A program made the translations under genes and the position numbers. From assembly GCF_000715075.1 (NCBI RefSeq), contig NC_134103.1:75889519-75953518 (forward strand): DNA of 64,000 nt, given 5' to 3'. Shown here piece after piece: positions 1 to 12,199 of the stretch (position 1 is the stretch's first letter; each line of letters starts with the position of its first letter). A model generated the notes under the pieces. It was not told the origin of the DNA, searched no databases, and saw nothing but the letters and a program-made list of their open reading frames with translations. This stretch comes from Nicotiana tabacum. Lineage: Eukaryota > Streptophyta > Magnoliopsida > Solanales > Solanaceae.

Positions 1-1948
1 CTGGTTTAATATTCCCAACACCCATATACAACCCACATAGTGTCTACGGAACCTCTAAAGATACAAAAGAGAGTGAAGATGGTGCCGGCAACAAGGCCCC
101 GGCTATACCTCAAAAAGTGATCACAATATAAATAAAAGGTACAATACATGACCCTAGAATGAAATGGGCCTCACCGAGTCTGCTGGCAAGATGATGATGT
201 ACCACTAACTGCGATCAATACTGTCTATTATGTAACCACCTACATCCATTTAAAGATGCAGCGCCCCTGACAAAAAGGACGTTAGTACCGCCGAATAGTA
301 CTAGTATGTAAAGCTAAAACACCATCTCAATATAATGGACAATAATACAAGGGGGAAAATAGTCATGAGTTCAATAAGAGCTTCAAAACAATACTAAAAT
401 ATCAAGTAAGGATCACATAAGTTCTCAAGTCAATTTCCATCTTATTAGGTTGGGTAATCTTTAGTGCCATATGCCACAATCCACAATACCATCATTTTCT
501 TACACGGAATCTGATCTCGACCCGATTGGCTAGGTCATCTCATTTGAGACATCAACCATATCCACAATTTCAATTATTATTTTCAACACAGTTACCACCA
601 TGTATGCGGCATGGCATCCGATCACGGCCCGATCGGCTAGGCCATCTCACTTGAGACATCATCCATAACCACAATTTCAATTATCTCACATCATAATTCT
701 TTCATATTCTTTCGATTCATTGGCACTAGTAATCACCATTACAAAATCATTCTTGGCACTTAGCCGTATTTCATAATTCCAGTCCCATTTTCCACATTCA
801 AATATCATTGTCATAATCATTATCAACAACAATAAGGCTTCCCGTTCAAGACATTAAATTCACATAACACAACAATTTGGGAATCTTAGGCACATAGAGG
901 TTTTTCATACAATTTGGCATAACAACCTTCATTTCGATCTTGACATGAAGTCTTAACATTTCTAACACATATTCCACATTTTGAACATATCCTCAAATGG
1001 CAAGATGACATGATAAAGCATTTAGAATAAATATTGAACATATATCCTTCGACACAACCACATTAGGAATAGCCAATTCAATAATGATCAATGTCTTCAA
1101 TTACATGAACACTGTGGAATTCGATTATAAGAAGAAGGGGGTTTAGCCATATATACCTCAATTGAGCTTCCTTAAACTCTACAATGTTACGGAATTCTTA
1201 GCAACCTCAATCTATTTTGGAAATATAATAATTTAAAACAAAATTAGGAAGATGATCATGATTCTAGCTCATTTGAGCATTCTATCAAACGCTAGGTGCA
1301 CATTAAGTCTCAAAGGTCCTTTTATAGAGGATTTCATCAACCTACAACCCATCCTTCACCATTTTTGGCTCAACAATGTTCCTATACCCGTTGATAACAC
1401 ATGCAAGCAAGATAACAACTCCAATACCCATGAGCTTTCTTGATAATTGACCATCTTTTAGTTAGAATTCGAAATTAAGGGTTAGGGTGTAGAATCTTAC
1501 CTCAAGGATGAAGATCTAGTGTGTTTTCCTTGTTAATCTTCAAAGATTTGTGTAAGAATTGAAGGATGATTTAGTGAAGATCACTTTCTCACTCCAGGGC
1601 TCATTCTCTCACTCTAAAGCATCAGGTTTTTGCTAAAACATGACCCATTGCGTGTATTTAATGAAGTTGGGTCGAGTTATAGTGATAAAATAATGGATAC
1701 TCCGAAGTTCTGGACCGGGCTACAGACCTGGTCTCGCCAGGCTAAAGACTGGTCTTAGCGTGCAACAGGCCTGGCCTCACCAGGCTAAAGCCTGGTCTTA
1801 GCGCGCTATAGGCCTGGCCTCGCCAGGTCAAAATATTTCAACTCCCCAATGCACTGTTCAACCCAAAAACTCCAAAAATACAATATATTAGCCTACCTTG
1901 GCACCACAAAACCTTAAATTACTTAGTTAAATTTTCCGGGGCCTTACA
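1..1948 (-). repeat. 3' LTR of a Tekay-type gypsy element, running off the window
   Basis: On the minus strand this LTR begins TGTAAGGCCCCGG at 1948, directly after a purine-rich PPT. It then runs toward position 1, so its far end lies outside the window. There is no coding potential beyond short chance frames. At 1715-1835 it holds a tandem array of GC-rich, partly palindromic units (core CCTGGCCTCGCCAGG) that alternate with CTGGTCTTAGCG. The order PPT then LTR, behind the chromodomain at 2302-2538, fixes the orientation. The LTR call is firm; the left limit is unknown. Confidence 0.8.
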
Positions 1949-1961
1949 TTCTCCCCCGCTT
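1949..1961 (-). other. Polypurine tract of the first Tekay-type element
   Basis: Read on the minus strand this is AAGCGGGGGAGAA, immediately before the LTR start TGTAAGG. This is the usual plus-strand primer position in Tekay/Del chromoviruses. Confidence 0.75.
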
Positions 1962-2301
1962 AGGATCATTCATCCTTGAATGAGAAGTAACGTGCGCCCC
2001 AAACGTTTAACATAACTTATCGCTTTTCTTACACACCTCAAACTCCCAAAATTTGACTAACTCCGAAACTTTTCAGAAATGTCGGCAGAGTTTCCTTTGT
2101 AATTCGGCCTATCCACCTGCCAGAGAATCATCAAAAACCAATCCTAACAACATATACATAATCCAATGAAGCAACATGATATGAAACAACACCAACCGTG
2201 GCCTTTTAAGCAATACATTATCGGAAAGGAATACCTTTAGCATAAATTGTACAGGTGACACACAATTCATAGGGAACAAGTTCATAGAAATGATTACATA
2301 G

Positions 2302-4200
2302 CTATTCAAAGAAATGAGGGTACTTCTTCTTCATTTCTTCTTCGGCCTCCCAAGTGGCCTCTTCAACCTGCCGGTTTCGCCATAATACTTTCACAGAGGC
2401 AATATATTTATTTCTTAGCTTTCGTACTTGCCTATCAAGAATAGAAACTGGAATTTCTTCATAAGTCAATTCCTCATTAATCTCAATAGATTCAACCGAA
2501 ACAATGAGTATTGGATGTCCAAATACTTTCTTCAACATAGATACATGAAAACACCGGGTGTACTAATAACATCTCAGGTAGTAGCTCGAGCTTGGACGCC
2601 ACCTCACCGATCTCTGAATGATTTTGTATGGTCCGACATACCTCAGACTCAATTTTCCTTTCTTACCAAACCGCATTATGCCCTTCATAGGGGAAACTTT
2701 TAAGAATACCCAATCATCTTCTTTGAACTCTAAATCCATACGACGAACAACCGAATAGGATTTTTGATAACTCTGAGCAGTCTTCAACTGCTCCTTAATG
2801 ATTTTAACTTTTTCCATAGCTTGATGCACGAGGTCTGGTCCTACCAATTCAGCTTCTCCAACTTCGAACCACCCAATAGGAGATCTATACCTCCTCCAAT
2901 ATAATGCCTCTAATGGTGCCATCTGTATACTAGCATAAAAGCTGTTGTTATAAAAAAACTCTATAAGTGGTAAATGATCATCTCAACTTCCTTAGAAATC
3001 AAGAACACAAGCACGCAACATGTCCTCAAGCATCTGAATAGTCCGCTCTACTTGCCCCTCGGTCTGTGGATGGAAGGATGTGCTAAGATTTACCTGAGTG
3101 CCCAAACCTTGCTGAAATTTCTTCCAAACGTTAGCTGTGAACTGTGCCCGTCGATCAGAAATGATGGAAACTGGGGTGCCATGCAACCTGACCATTTCTT
3201 TGATATACAACTGAGCATACTGCTCCACTGTGTCGGTAACTTAACCGGCAAAAAGTGTGCTGATTTCGTGAGTCGATCCACAATCACCCAAATTGAGTCA
3301 AACTTGCGCGGAGTGCGCGGTAATCCTACCACAAAGTCCATATTAATCATTTACCACTTCCACATTGGAATTTCTATGTTCTGTGCCAACCCACCAGGCC
3401 GTTGGTGTTCAGCCTTCACTTGCTGACAATTTGGACACTTCGCCACAAACTCCGCTACATTCCTCTTCATATCGTTCCACTAATAGACTTCCTTAAGATC
3501 ATGATACATTTTCGTAGAACTTGGGTGCACGGAATACCTAGAAGTGTGAGCTTCAGTCATAATTCTTTCCCGGAGACCATCTATATTTGGAACACATAGT
3601 CGCCCTTGGTAACTTAGTGTACCACCATCCATGCCAAGAGAAAAGGCCATGGTCTTATGTTTATGAATCCCCTATTTCAATTGCACCAACAATGGACCGT
3701 TGTATTGCTTCTCTTTGACTTCCACAACAAGCGATGATTCAGCCCTATTTTGCACAATTACCCCTCCTTCACTCGTGTCCTCAAGACGTACTCCCAAACT
3801 AGCCAATCAGTGAACTTTCTTAGTCAATGGCCTTTGGTATGCCTCCGAGTGAGCCAAACTACCCATAGATTTCTGGTTAAGAGCAGCCGCCACAACATTG
3901 GCTTCCCCGGATGATATAGAATATCAATATTGTAGTCCTTGAGTAACTCAAGCCATCTTCTCTGCCTCAGATTCAATTCCTTTTGTTTGAAAATATATTG
4001 AAAACTCTTGTGGTACGTGAATACATACACATGGACCCCATACAATTAATGACGCCAAATTTTCAATGCAAATACCACCGCCGCAAGTTCTAAGTCATGT
4101 GTTGGGTAATTCTTTTCATGATTCTTGAGTTGCCTTGAAGCATAAATGATCGTCTTGCCACATTTCATTATTAGTGGGACATCTATATCATATTTCTCTT
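2302..4200 (-). pseudogene. Tekay/Del pol fragment: RNase H, integrase and chromodomain
   Basis: The minus strand shows the 3' half of a chromovirus polyprotein. RNase H lies at about 3824-4170, with [16 protein letters not shown] and YHPGKP visible. Integrase core blocks lie at 2992-3350, including [15 protein letters not shown] and [12 protein letters not shown]. The integrase C-terminal region is at 2563-2922 (LSLRYVGPYKI). A chromodomain follows at 2302-2538 (EEPV-like ILDRQVRKLRNK and VEEATWEAE). The family copies new elements into chromatin, and the chromodomain is thought to help choose the target site. Several frame changes and stops break it. It is truncated near 4200, with no reverse transcriptase, protease or gag left next to it, so it is a dead 3' fragment. 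Confidence 0.85.
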
Positions 4201-5531
4201 TCATATGACCTCCTAGGAATTGAGTTTTACAAAAATTTCCTTAATACGATTACAGTCTCATTAGTACTTGCAACTTGCTTTTCCCAAATTTTTCAACAAA
4301 AGACATTACTAGGTCAGTTTTCTTATAGGACCATCTATTTCAAATGAATAACATCTACTAGCTTGTGCGCATGCCATGATAATATCAACCTGCATGGCAT
4401 TGCCTCAAATGTGAAGTAACACCGTGCTCATACCTTTCGTAGCCACCCTCTTTACTCCTTATAAGTCTTATAGGATTTTAAGAAACCACTCTACTTCCCT
4501 CGTGAACATTCTCACGATCCCCTTTTACTACTAAACACTTCCCAAAATACATATCAACACCATTCATACATATTCACTTCAACAAAAGTCATTGGCCCGA
4601 ACAAGGCCTTTTTTGAAACTTGAGATCCTTCTAAATTCTTCAACGACGACTTCTTGTTTCCCTTATAAGTGTAGGACTTAGTCCACCCGATTCCATCCTC
4701 GATGAGTAACTCACCTTATTCCCGGTATTGTAGTCACCAATAGTGTTTCCTGGTATTGCAGCCTAAAAGCTATCATGTTAAACATGTTTGGTTTGTAATA
4801 AGTGTTTATCCTCTCTCAATCCATTTTGAACATTTCCTTTTTTGCCCTTAATTCATAGTTGACAGCCTTATTGTGCCACACACTTATCTGCCTCCCGTGA
4901 ACTCGTAGTATCATATGCCTGGTTTGTTGAGCTTATCATACCACCACTTCACCGCCAGTAGTCTCACTTTCCATTGTCATTTGTAGACATGAACTCCTTC
5001 TAGATCTTTTAGTTGATATTCAGTGTCACCCAAGTCGGTTGTATTACGGTTAGTCCTTTATACCTTTTATTAACACTAGTGCTCTAGGCGAGTCTCCATT
5101 CTGATACGAACTATTTTACGATAACCATGACTATCATAATTTATAGATTTCCTTCCCATTTCTTCTCGCCTCATTCTTCCTAATTAGGGAATAGCTATGC
5201 ACTCTTCTGTATGTTATGTGGTCTTTTCTCTTAGTTAGGAATTCATCCTACTCACATCTCGACACTTGTTGGGATATCCGCGGGAAAGTGTATTCATCCG
5301 CGTATCACTTAATACTTCCTTGCTTGTAAGATTCTTAAGAGGCCCTCCATAAAGTCCAAATGCACTCTTGGGTTATTATAGTATCACATTTATTTCTCCC
5401 ACTCGTTCTGCCTTTCTTAAAGCCTTGAAACTTTAGTTAAATCGCAAATCCATGATTAGACCATTCGAAAAACTCGCAACCTTTCACATTTGACCTATAG
5501 TACTTCCTTGGTTTCCATTGTTCCTGACCCT
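4201..5531. other. Unassigned pyrimidine-rich spacer
   Basis: There is no long open frame and no motif I can name on either strand. The plus strand is clearly rich in C and T with repeated CTT/TTC triplets, unlike the host DNA elsewhere in the window. It lies between the cut end of a Tekay pol and a Tat-lineage gag fragment, so a decayed retroelement segment (LTR or untranslated region) is the likeliest source. I cannot show this from sequence alone. Confidence 0.4.
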
Positions 5532-5796
5532 TTAACAAGTATAAAATCCCTTTAGAAACGTTACTCTCTTAGTTTCTTTGCCGCGTGCGATGGCTGATAC
5601 GATGCCGGTGGCATCGACGTTGAAGTTGTACTCCGATAACCTTGGTGCTTCCTTAGACCTGATGGGTCTGTCAATGCCATTTTTCCTCATAAGACCCCGG
5701 TCATTATGACCTCGATCGCTTCTTCTTTCACTTCTCACAATGCTGCGTCTGGACCCATTACCCCTTCATTGTCCATTGTATGGTTGATAACGGTCT
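5532..5796 (-). pseudogene. Tat-lineage gypsy gag, segment left of the Athila insertion
   Basis: The minus strand encodes a charged stretch rich in Arg and Ser, followed by RLSEYNFNVDATGIVSAI. That motif is typical of gag in Tat-lineage gypsy elements of Solanaceae. The segment ends exactly at the GGTCT target duplication (5792-5796) of the Athila element and resumes at 18624, where the upstream part of the same gag is read. After about 5535 the frame is lost, and the zinc-knuckle part expected next is not visible. The lineage is assigned by motif memory only. Confidence 0.7.
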
Positions 5797-5989
5797 TGAT
5801 AAGTGGGGATTTTGACTACTTATTAGCACCTTTTAGCTTTTGTTTTAGTCTAAAAGTGTTGAATGGTGTTCCCGAAACTAATGAAATATGCAAAATTGCA
5901 GAAATGTTGGAAATTGAACTCCGAGATAAAATCCGACTCAAAAAGGAGTAATCTAAACATAAGGCAATAAAAGGCACAGAAGCTCATAA

Positions 5990-6370
5990 AGTGCAGACCG
6001 CAGAATTGCATCTGCGGCCGCAAACAATGAAGAAAATTCCAGTAGGCTTTCAAGCAAACTGCGGACCGCACAGGAATTGTACGGCCGCAAATGACGAGCT
6101 GGAGATCAACTTCAGAGGGTGAATTTCTAAAGTCCAAGTCCCTCAAAATTGCGGACCGCACAAGAATTATGCGTCCGCAGAAGAAGTGCCTTGCGGCTGC
6201 AGAAGTAAAGATTCGGACCGCAGAAGACCAGATTGCGGCCGCAGTGATAAATATGCGGACCACAGAAATATTGCCTCGCAGCCACAATTGAGAATTGTGC
6301 GGCTGCAGAATCCCAGCTCTTGCAAGATGAAGAATTCTGCGGACCGCACATGGAATTGTGCGGCCGTAGA
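5990..6370 (+). repeat. Array of GC-rich short palindromes in the 5' LTR
   Basis: About seven pairs of GCGGACCGCA and TGCGGCCGCA-like units are set 10-20 bp apart, with AAGAATTGTG-like AT spacers. Some units have decayed by single changes (GCGTCCGCA, GCGGCTGCA, GCGGACCACA). The array ends about 45 bp before the TATA box. The same array is in the 3' LTR (about 17335-17715). Confidence 0.85.
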
Positions 6371-6410
6371 ACGTCCCAAAGGGCATTTTTGTCCTAAATT
6401 TCTAGCCTTG

Positions 6411-6420
6411 TATAAATAGA
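6411..6420 (+). promoter_or_regulatory. LTR TATA box (TATAAATAGA)
   Basis: TATAAATAGA lies downstream of the palindrome array and upstream of the AT-rich U5-side sequence, as expected for the retroelement's own promoter. The 3' LTR has the same box at 17754. The transcription start has not been shown. Confidence 0.65.
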
Positions 6421-7339
6421 CGAGTTTCACAAAATTAGGTCAACTTTTGATTTTTTAGTCCTGTAGCCGTTTATTTTTACTCTTTTGGAAATTTTCTATG
6501 TTTTGGAGTATTTTACTATAGATTTTATCATTTAACTTTACAATATGAGTTTAATTAGTATTTCTTTTTTTATTTCTTCAATTTCAAGCATGAGTAGCTA
6601 GATTTTTACTCGGGTTGTGACCCAACCCTAGTGTGTAAACTTTATGGATGTTTAATTTAGTGTTTGTTTATGATTGAGTGTTTATTATTTAGCCTTGTTC
6701 ATGCTTTAATTTGTGGAATTAATGGTTGCAAACATTAGTTCATGCCTAATTAACTTAGTCTCTACTTGAGAAAGAGAGAATTAATCTAGGAAAACTTGGC
6801 TAACAAGGAATTGTCACTCAAGAGATTGATTAACCCACTTAAAGGGTTCAACCTAGAGAAAGTAATAACCCGACTTGAGATTTTATCAACCATTTTATGT
6901 GATACCCATTTGGACTTGGGAAAGTCAAATTGGGCAAAACCACTTCTTGACCGAGAGGTATTGAGTGGGTAATTGAGAGTTGATAGCTATAATACACCTT
7001 GATCAACAAAATAAGCATTAAGGTTTATATCCTAATAGGCAAAAACTTAGGCGATGGTCATAGCCCTAGGCTTTTTATAAACTTGAAAAATAACAAAAAC
7101 AATTATCCTAATCTTATTTCTCTTCTTTGCAATCTTTAGCTTTAAAATAGAAATAGCAGCAGAACCATTTTGTGGAAGTGCAAATTAAGATAGTTCAAAT
7201 TCACGCATTAGAATATATACTCCTAACTCCCATCTAGCTCCCTGTGGATTAGATCTCGAATCTTCGTTGGGTTACTATAATTGCAATCGACCGTGTCATA
7301 CCTTGTTTTGAGGTGTACATTGCGCAATAGGTCAATTTT

Positions 7340-7357
7340 TGGCGCCATTGCCGGGGA
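7340..7357 (+). other. Primer binding site, tRNA-Asp type
   Basis: TGGCGCCATTGCCGGGGA lies just inside the 5' LTR. It matches the complement of the 3' end of plant tRNA-Asp except for one base (ATT for GTT). Athila and related lineages commonly use this primer. Confidence 0.85.
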
Positions 7358-7445
7358 GTTAAAAATGGTGTTAGCTATATATTTGGGTGTATTTTTGGAA
7401 TACCTTCTTTTCCTTCCGTGTTACTAACGTTTTGAGAAATTGTAG

Positions 7446-8463
7446 GTGCAACCATGGAAAACAATGATCACGGAAATATTGCTTTGGGGGAGACCTCAAA
7501 ACAATCAAGGAAATTGGAATTCTCACAGCCAAGGTAATTGGAGTGGTGGAAACAATCAAAGCAATTGGAATAACAACAACAATCAAGGAAATTGGAGTGG
7601 TAGCAATAATCAAGGGAATTGTCATAACAATAATAACCAAGGTAATTGGGGAGGCAACAATCAAGGCGGTTGGAGTAACAATCAAGGAAATCGGGGGTCG
7701 GGTTTTCAAAGGCCCCCGATGTATCAACAACCGAGCAACCCGCCTCCTTATCCTTCCCATGGTCCTAAATCTTCCAACAATGAAATGAGACGTATTGAAA
7801 ACATGTTCAAGCAAATGATGGAGAAGAATGCTGATTCCGATGCCCAACTTGACTCACACAACACATCGATCCGCAACTTAGAAGTGCAAATGGGGCAGAT
7901 CTCTCAAGCTCTAAATTCTCGTCCTAAGGGGGCACTACCAAGTGAACCCAAAGGGTGGGAATAACACGGGGCATGCCATGGCCGTTACTACAAGAAGTGG
8001 TAAAGGTGGGAATGCACCCAGCTTAATTCAAAGGCAACTTGTGGATAATGAGCAAGTGGTACAAGAAGAAGAGATCTCAAAGAATGTAGTGCAAGCAAAT
8101 GATGAAGTGCAGATTGATATTGATGACAATTTGGAAGAGACTCAAGAGGAAGTGAACCCATCTAGGGATCATGTTATTGACATACCGAAATCGGTAGTGC
8201 AAAAGGCTAAGGCACCATTGCCTAAGCCTCATCCTCCGTATCCTCAAAGGCTTGCCAAGCAAAATGACGAGAATCAATTCAAAAAGTTCATTGACATGAT
8301 GACGAGTCTCTCAATCAATGTGCCATTAGTTGAAGTCTTAGAGAAAATGCCCGGTTATGCAAAGTTTATGAAGGATTTGGTGACAAAGAAGCGGTTGATG
8401 AATTTTGAAACTATCAAAGTCACTCATCAAGTGAGTGCAAGTGTGCATTTTAATGGCTCCTAA
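7446..8463 (+). pseudogene. Athila gag, C-terminal part only
   Basis: The frame opens only about 90 bp after the PBS with a low-complexity region of repeated QGNW and NNNQ units (7500-7700). A coiled segment follows (MRRIENMFKQMMEKN), then QALNSRPKGALPSEPKG. At about 7940 the reading passes from frame 3 to frame 1 (7942-8463), where GHAMAVTTRSGKGG and PYPQRLAKQNDENQFKKF are read. The N-terminal gag domain normally present in Athila is absent, together with the usual long leader, so an internal deletion probably removed it. A second frame change near 8460-8480 separates gag from protease. This copy cannot make a normal capsid protein. Confidence 0.8.
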
Positions 8464-8479
8464 ATTGTAAGATCCCAGT

Positions 8480-11400
8480 TCTTTCACAATCCCTTGTACC
8501 ATTGGAAGTACCGAGTTTGCTAAAGCTCTTTGTGATCTTGGGGCAAGTATCAATTTGATGCCCTATTTGGTTTTGAAGACCTTGGGAATTGGGCAATCAA
8601 GACCCACATCTATGAGATTACAAATGGTCAATCGTACCATGAAGAGAGTATTGGGAGTGATTGAAGATGTATTGGTTTGTGTTGATAAGTTCATTCTTCC
8701 GACGGATTTTGTCATTCTTGATTGTGAAGTGGACTATGATATGCCGATTATTTTTGGAATACCTTTCCTTACTACGGGGAAGGCTCTTGTTGATGTGGAA
8801 GCTAGAAACCTCACTTTCCGGGTGGGTGATGAAAATGTGGTATTCCACGTGTGCAAATCTATGCAGCAACCAAATAGTAATGAAGTGTGTTCGTTTGTGG
8901 ACTTGGTGACCGATGTGATTATTGATGATACAAGTGCCACGATAAATGTGGGTGATATGTTGGAGGCTGTCTTGCTCAACTTTGATGATGACGAGATGGA
9001 TGGCTTCATGGAATGTGTGAACTCTTTGCAAGGGATAAGGTCGTACAACTATGCACCCCAAAAACTTTCCTTGGATATTGAAAATAGGAAAACTCCTCCT
9101 ACAAAGCCTTAAATTGAAGAGCCTCCTACCTTGGAGTTGAAGCCATTGCCTCCACATCTTCGGTATAAATTTCTTAGCCCTTGTTCTACTTTACCGGTTA
9201 TTCTTCCCTCTTGTTTGACTAACATGCAGGTTGACTCTACAATGGGTGTGCTCCATAAGAGGAAGAAGGCTATTGGGTGGACTTTGGTGGATATTCGAGG
9301 AATAAGCCCCTTATTTTGCATGCACAAGATTAACTTGGAGGAAGATGCCAAACCATCTTTTGAACATCAAAGGAGACTCAATGGGGCTATGCAAGACATG
9401 GTCAAAAAGGAGATTATCAAGTGGTTGGATGCTGGGGTTGTCTACCCCATTTTCCATAGTTCATGGACTTCTCTGGAGCAATGTGTCCCAAAGAAAGGGG
9501 GCATGATGGTTGTCACTAATGACAAGAATGAGTTGATTCCCACAAGAACGGTGACCGGGTGGAGAGTGTGCATGGACTATCGCAAGCTAAACAAAGTCAT
9601 AAGGAAGGATCATTTTTCACTTCCCTTCCTTGACCAAATGCTTGATTGGTTGGCCGGTCGTGCTTTCTATTGCTTTATAGATGGATATTCGGGCTACAAC
9701 CAAATCCTTATTGCTCCGGAGGTTCAAGAGAAGATAACTTTTACATGTCCCTATGGTATGTTCGCTTTCAAGCGGATGCCATTTGGTTTATATAATGCAC
9801 CGATGACTTTTCAAAGGTGTATGATGGCGATCTTCACGGACATGGTAGAGGACTACCTTGAAGTTTTTATGAATGACTTCTCGGTGGTCGGGGAATCCTT
9901 TGATGATTTCTTGGCAAATTTGGATAGATGATTGGCAAGGTAAGAAGAAACGAACTTGGTGCTAAATTGGGAGAAGTGTCATTTCATGGTCGAGGAAGGC
10001 ATTGTCCTTGGCCACATGATCTCAAAGAATGGCATAGAAGTCGACAAGGCAAAGATTGATGTGATTTATAAACTTCCACCTCCGACTTCGGTGAAAGGCG
10101 TACGGAGTTTCTTAGGTTACGCGGGGTTTTACCAGCGCTTTATAAAGGATTTCTCTAAAGTGGTGAACCCGTTGTGCAAGCTCTTAGAGAAAGATGCAAA
10201 GTTTCACTTCAATGATGATTGCATGAGAGCCTTTGAATTGCTAAAGTTCAAGTTGACAACCACTCCCATTATTACCTCTCCTAAATGGATTATCCCTTTT
10301 GAGCTCATGTGTGATGCCAGTGATGTAGCGGTTATGGCTGTTTTGGGGAAATGCATCAACAAGATTTTTCATCCGGTCTACTATGCTAGTAAGACCATGA
10401 ATATTGCCCAAGTCAATTACACCATTACGGAGAAAGAAATCTTTGCCATTGTGTTTGCAATTGAGAATTTCTGCACGTACTTGATAGGTGCAAAGGTTAT
10501 TGTTCATACGGACCATGTGGCACTTTGCTATCTTATGAGCAAGAAAGATTTAAAAGCTCGGTTGATGCGATGGGTGATATTGCTGCAAGAGTTTGATATT
10601 GACATCCAAGATCGAAAAGGGAGTAAAAATCAAGTGGCGGATCACTTGTCTCATTTGGAGGAGGAAGGGAGGCCGCATGATGGCCTAAGGATCAATGAAT
10701 CCTTCCCCGATGAGCAACTCTTGGCTATTTCAATGAAGGAGGTGTCATGGTTTGCGGATCTAGCAAACTTCCTTGTGTGTGGAATCATCTCGGATGAGTT
10801 TTCTTCAAATCAAATGAAGAAGCTCAAACGGGATTGTCAAGATTATTACTGGGATGAGCTATACCTTTTTCGGATCTACACGGATGGGGTAATTAGAAGA
10901 TGTGTACCGGAAGAAGAGCAAAGTGAAATTCTTGGGACTTGCCATTCTTCGCCTTATGGTGATTACTATGGCGGAACAAGAACGATGACCAAAGTGATAA
11001 GTTGCGGTTCCTATTGGCCCACTCTTTACAAAGATGCAAGTGATGTGGTGAAAAGAGGTGATGAATATCAACGGGCCGGTGGAATCTCGAAGAAGAATGA
11101 AATACCTCTCAATACCATTTTGGAGATTGATATCTTTGATGTGTGGGGTATTGACTTCATGAGTCCTTTTGTGAGTTCTTGTGGAAACACCTACATCTTG
11201 GTCACGGTTGATTATGTGTCTAAATGGGTTGAGGCCATTGCTCTACCAAACAATGAAGTGAGAAGTGTGGTGGCGTTCTTGAAGAAGAATATTTTCACAA
11301 GGTTTGATACTCCGTGGGCTATCATAAGCGATGAGGGGTCACATTTTTACAACAAGGCTTTTGACACTTTGCTTAGCAAGTATGTTGTCACTCATAAAGT

Positions 11401-12025
11401 TATGACTCCCTATCATCCACAAGCTAGCGGTCAAGTGGAAGTCTCTGACCGGGAGATAAAGAGTATCTTGTCCAAAACAGTGAATGATAACCGGACGGAT
11501 TGGTCAAAGAAGCTTGATGATGCATTATGGGCTTATCAGACTGCTTTTAAGACACCTATCGGAATGTCTCCATACCGATTGGTGTTCGGCAAAGCTTGTC
11601 ATCTTCCGGTGAAACTTGAGCACAAAGCCATGTGGGCTTTAAAGAAATTGAATCTTGATTGGGATGCAACCGCTAACTTAAGGGTTGCGCATTTGAATGA
11701 ATTGGATGAGTTCTGGTACCATGCCTATGCAAGTTCGTTCTTGTACAAAGAGAAGATGAAGTACCTTCATGACAAATACATTTAGAACAAATAGTTCAAG
11801 GTGGGAGATCTTGTTTTGTTATTCAACTCACGGTTGAGTATGTTTCCCGGAAAGCTAAAATCTAAATAGAGTGGTCCCTTTGAAATTCTGGGTATGACGC
11901 CTTTTGGTGCATTGGAATTGAAGAACAAAAACAATGAGGTATTCCAAGTCAATGATCACCGGGTGAAGCATTATTTGGGAAAGGTTGGTTATGGCCACGT
12001 TGTGGCAGTGATTTATTTCAAATGA
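8480..12025 (+). pseudogene. Athila pol: protease, reverse transcriptase, RNase H, integrase
   Basis: A single frame runs from about 8480 to the natural stop TGA at 12023-12025. It is broken by six nonsense codons (9110, 9929, 9941, 11783, 11792 and 11867), with no frameshift seen. The protease motif CDLGAS is at 8531-8548. In reverse transcriptase, the catalytic FMDD box reads FMND (AAT at 9872-9874), losing one catalytic Asp. RNase H follows ([16 protein letters not shown]). In integrase, the zinc finger is damaged: GHHG reads DYYG, and both Cys of the C..C pair are Gly and Tyr (VKRGDEYQ). The core blocks [17 protein letters not shown] and [12 protein letters not shown] keep the D, D and E. 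This copy should be inactive. Confidence 0.92.
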
Positions 12026-12199
12026 TGGTAATCTGCATCGTGCCGCGACGTTAAATCAGGCGCTTCTTGGGAGTTATGAGGCAACACATGTTTCTTTTTC
12101 TTCTCTTTTCTTCTTTTGTAGATAGGTGTTATTTTTTTGCTAACTGGATTTGAAGTATGTTGCAGGAATGAGTGTGTTTTACAGGAAGAGTGTACAAAA
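12026..12199 (+). other. Short spacer after Athila pol
   Basis: Non-coding DNA with a T-rich stretch (TTTCTTTTTCTTCTC) between the pol stop and the internal palindrome array. Nothing further is recognised here. Confidence 0.5.

Larger units (their letters stand above)
5797..7334 (+). repeat. 5' LTR of the Athila element (1538 bp)
   Basis: It starts TGATAAGTGGGGATTTTGAC and ends AATAGGTCA, six bases before the PBS. It matches the 3' LTR along its whole length, except that the 3' copy lacks about 70 bp (5' LTR region 6750-6820). It contains a palindrome array (5990-6370), then a TATA box at 6411. The right half is AT-rich and carries no ORF. Confidence 0.92.

Noticed and set aside
5850..6430. 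Several Cys- and Arg-rich open frames on both strands
   Set aside because: They are by-products of the repeated GCGGCCGC and GCGGACCGC palindromes in the Athila LTR, which read open in many frames.
7371..7847. Ile/Val-rich frame opposite the gag gene, membrane-like
   Set aside because: It is the antisense shadow of the Asn/Gly-rich gag repeats.
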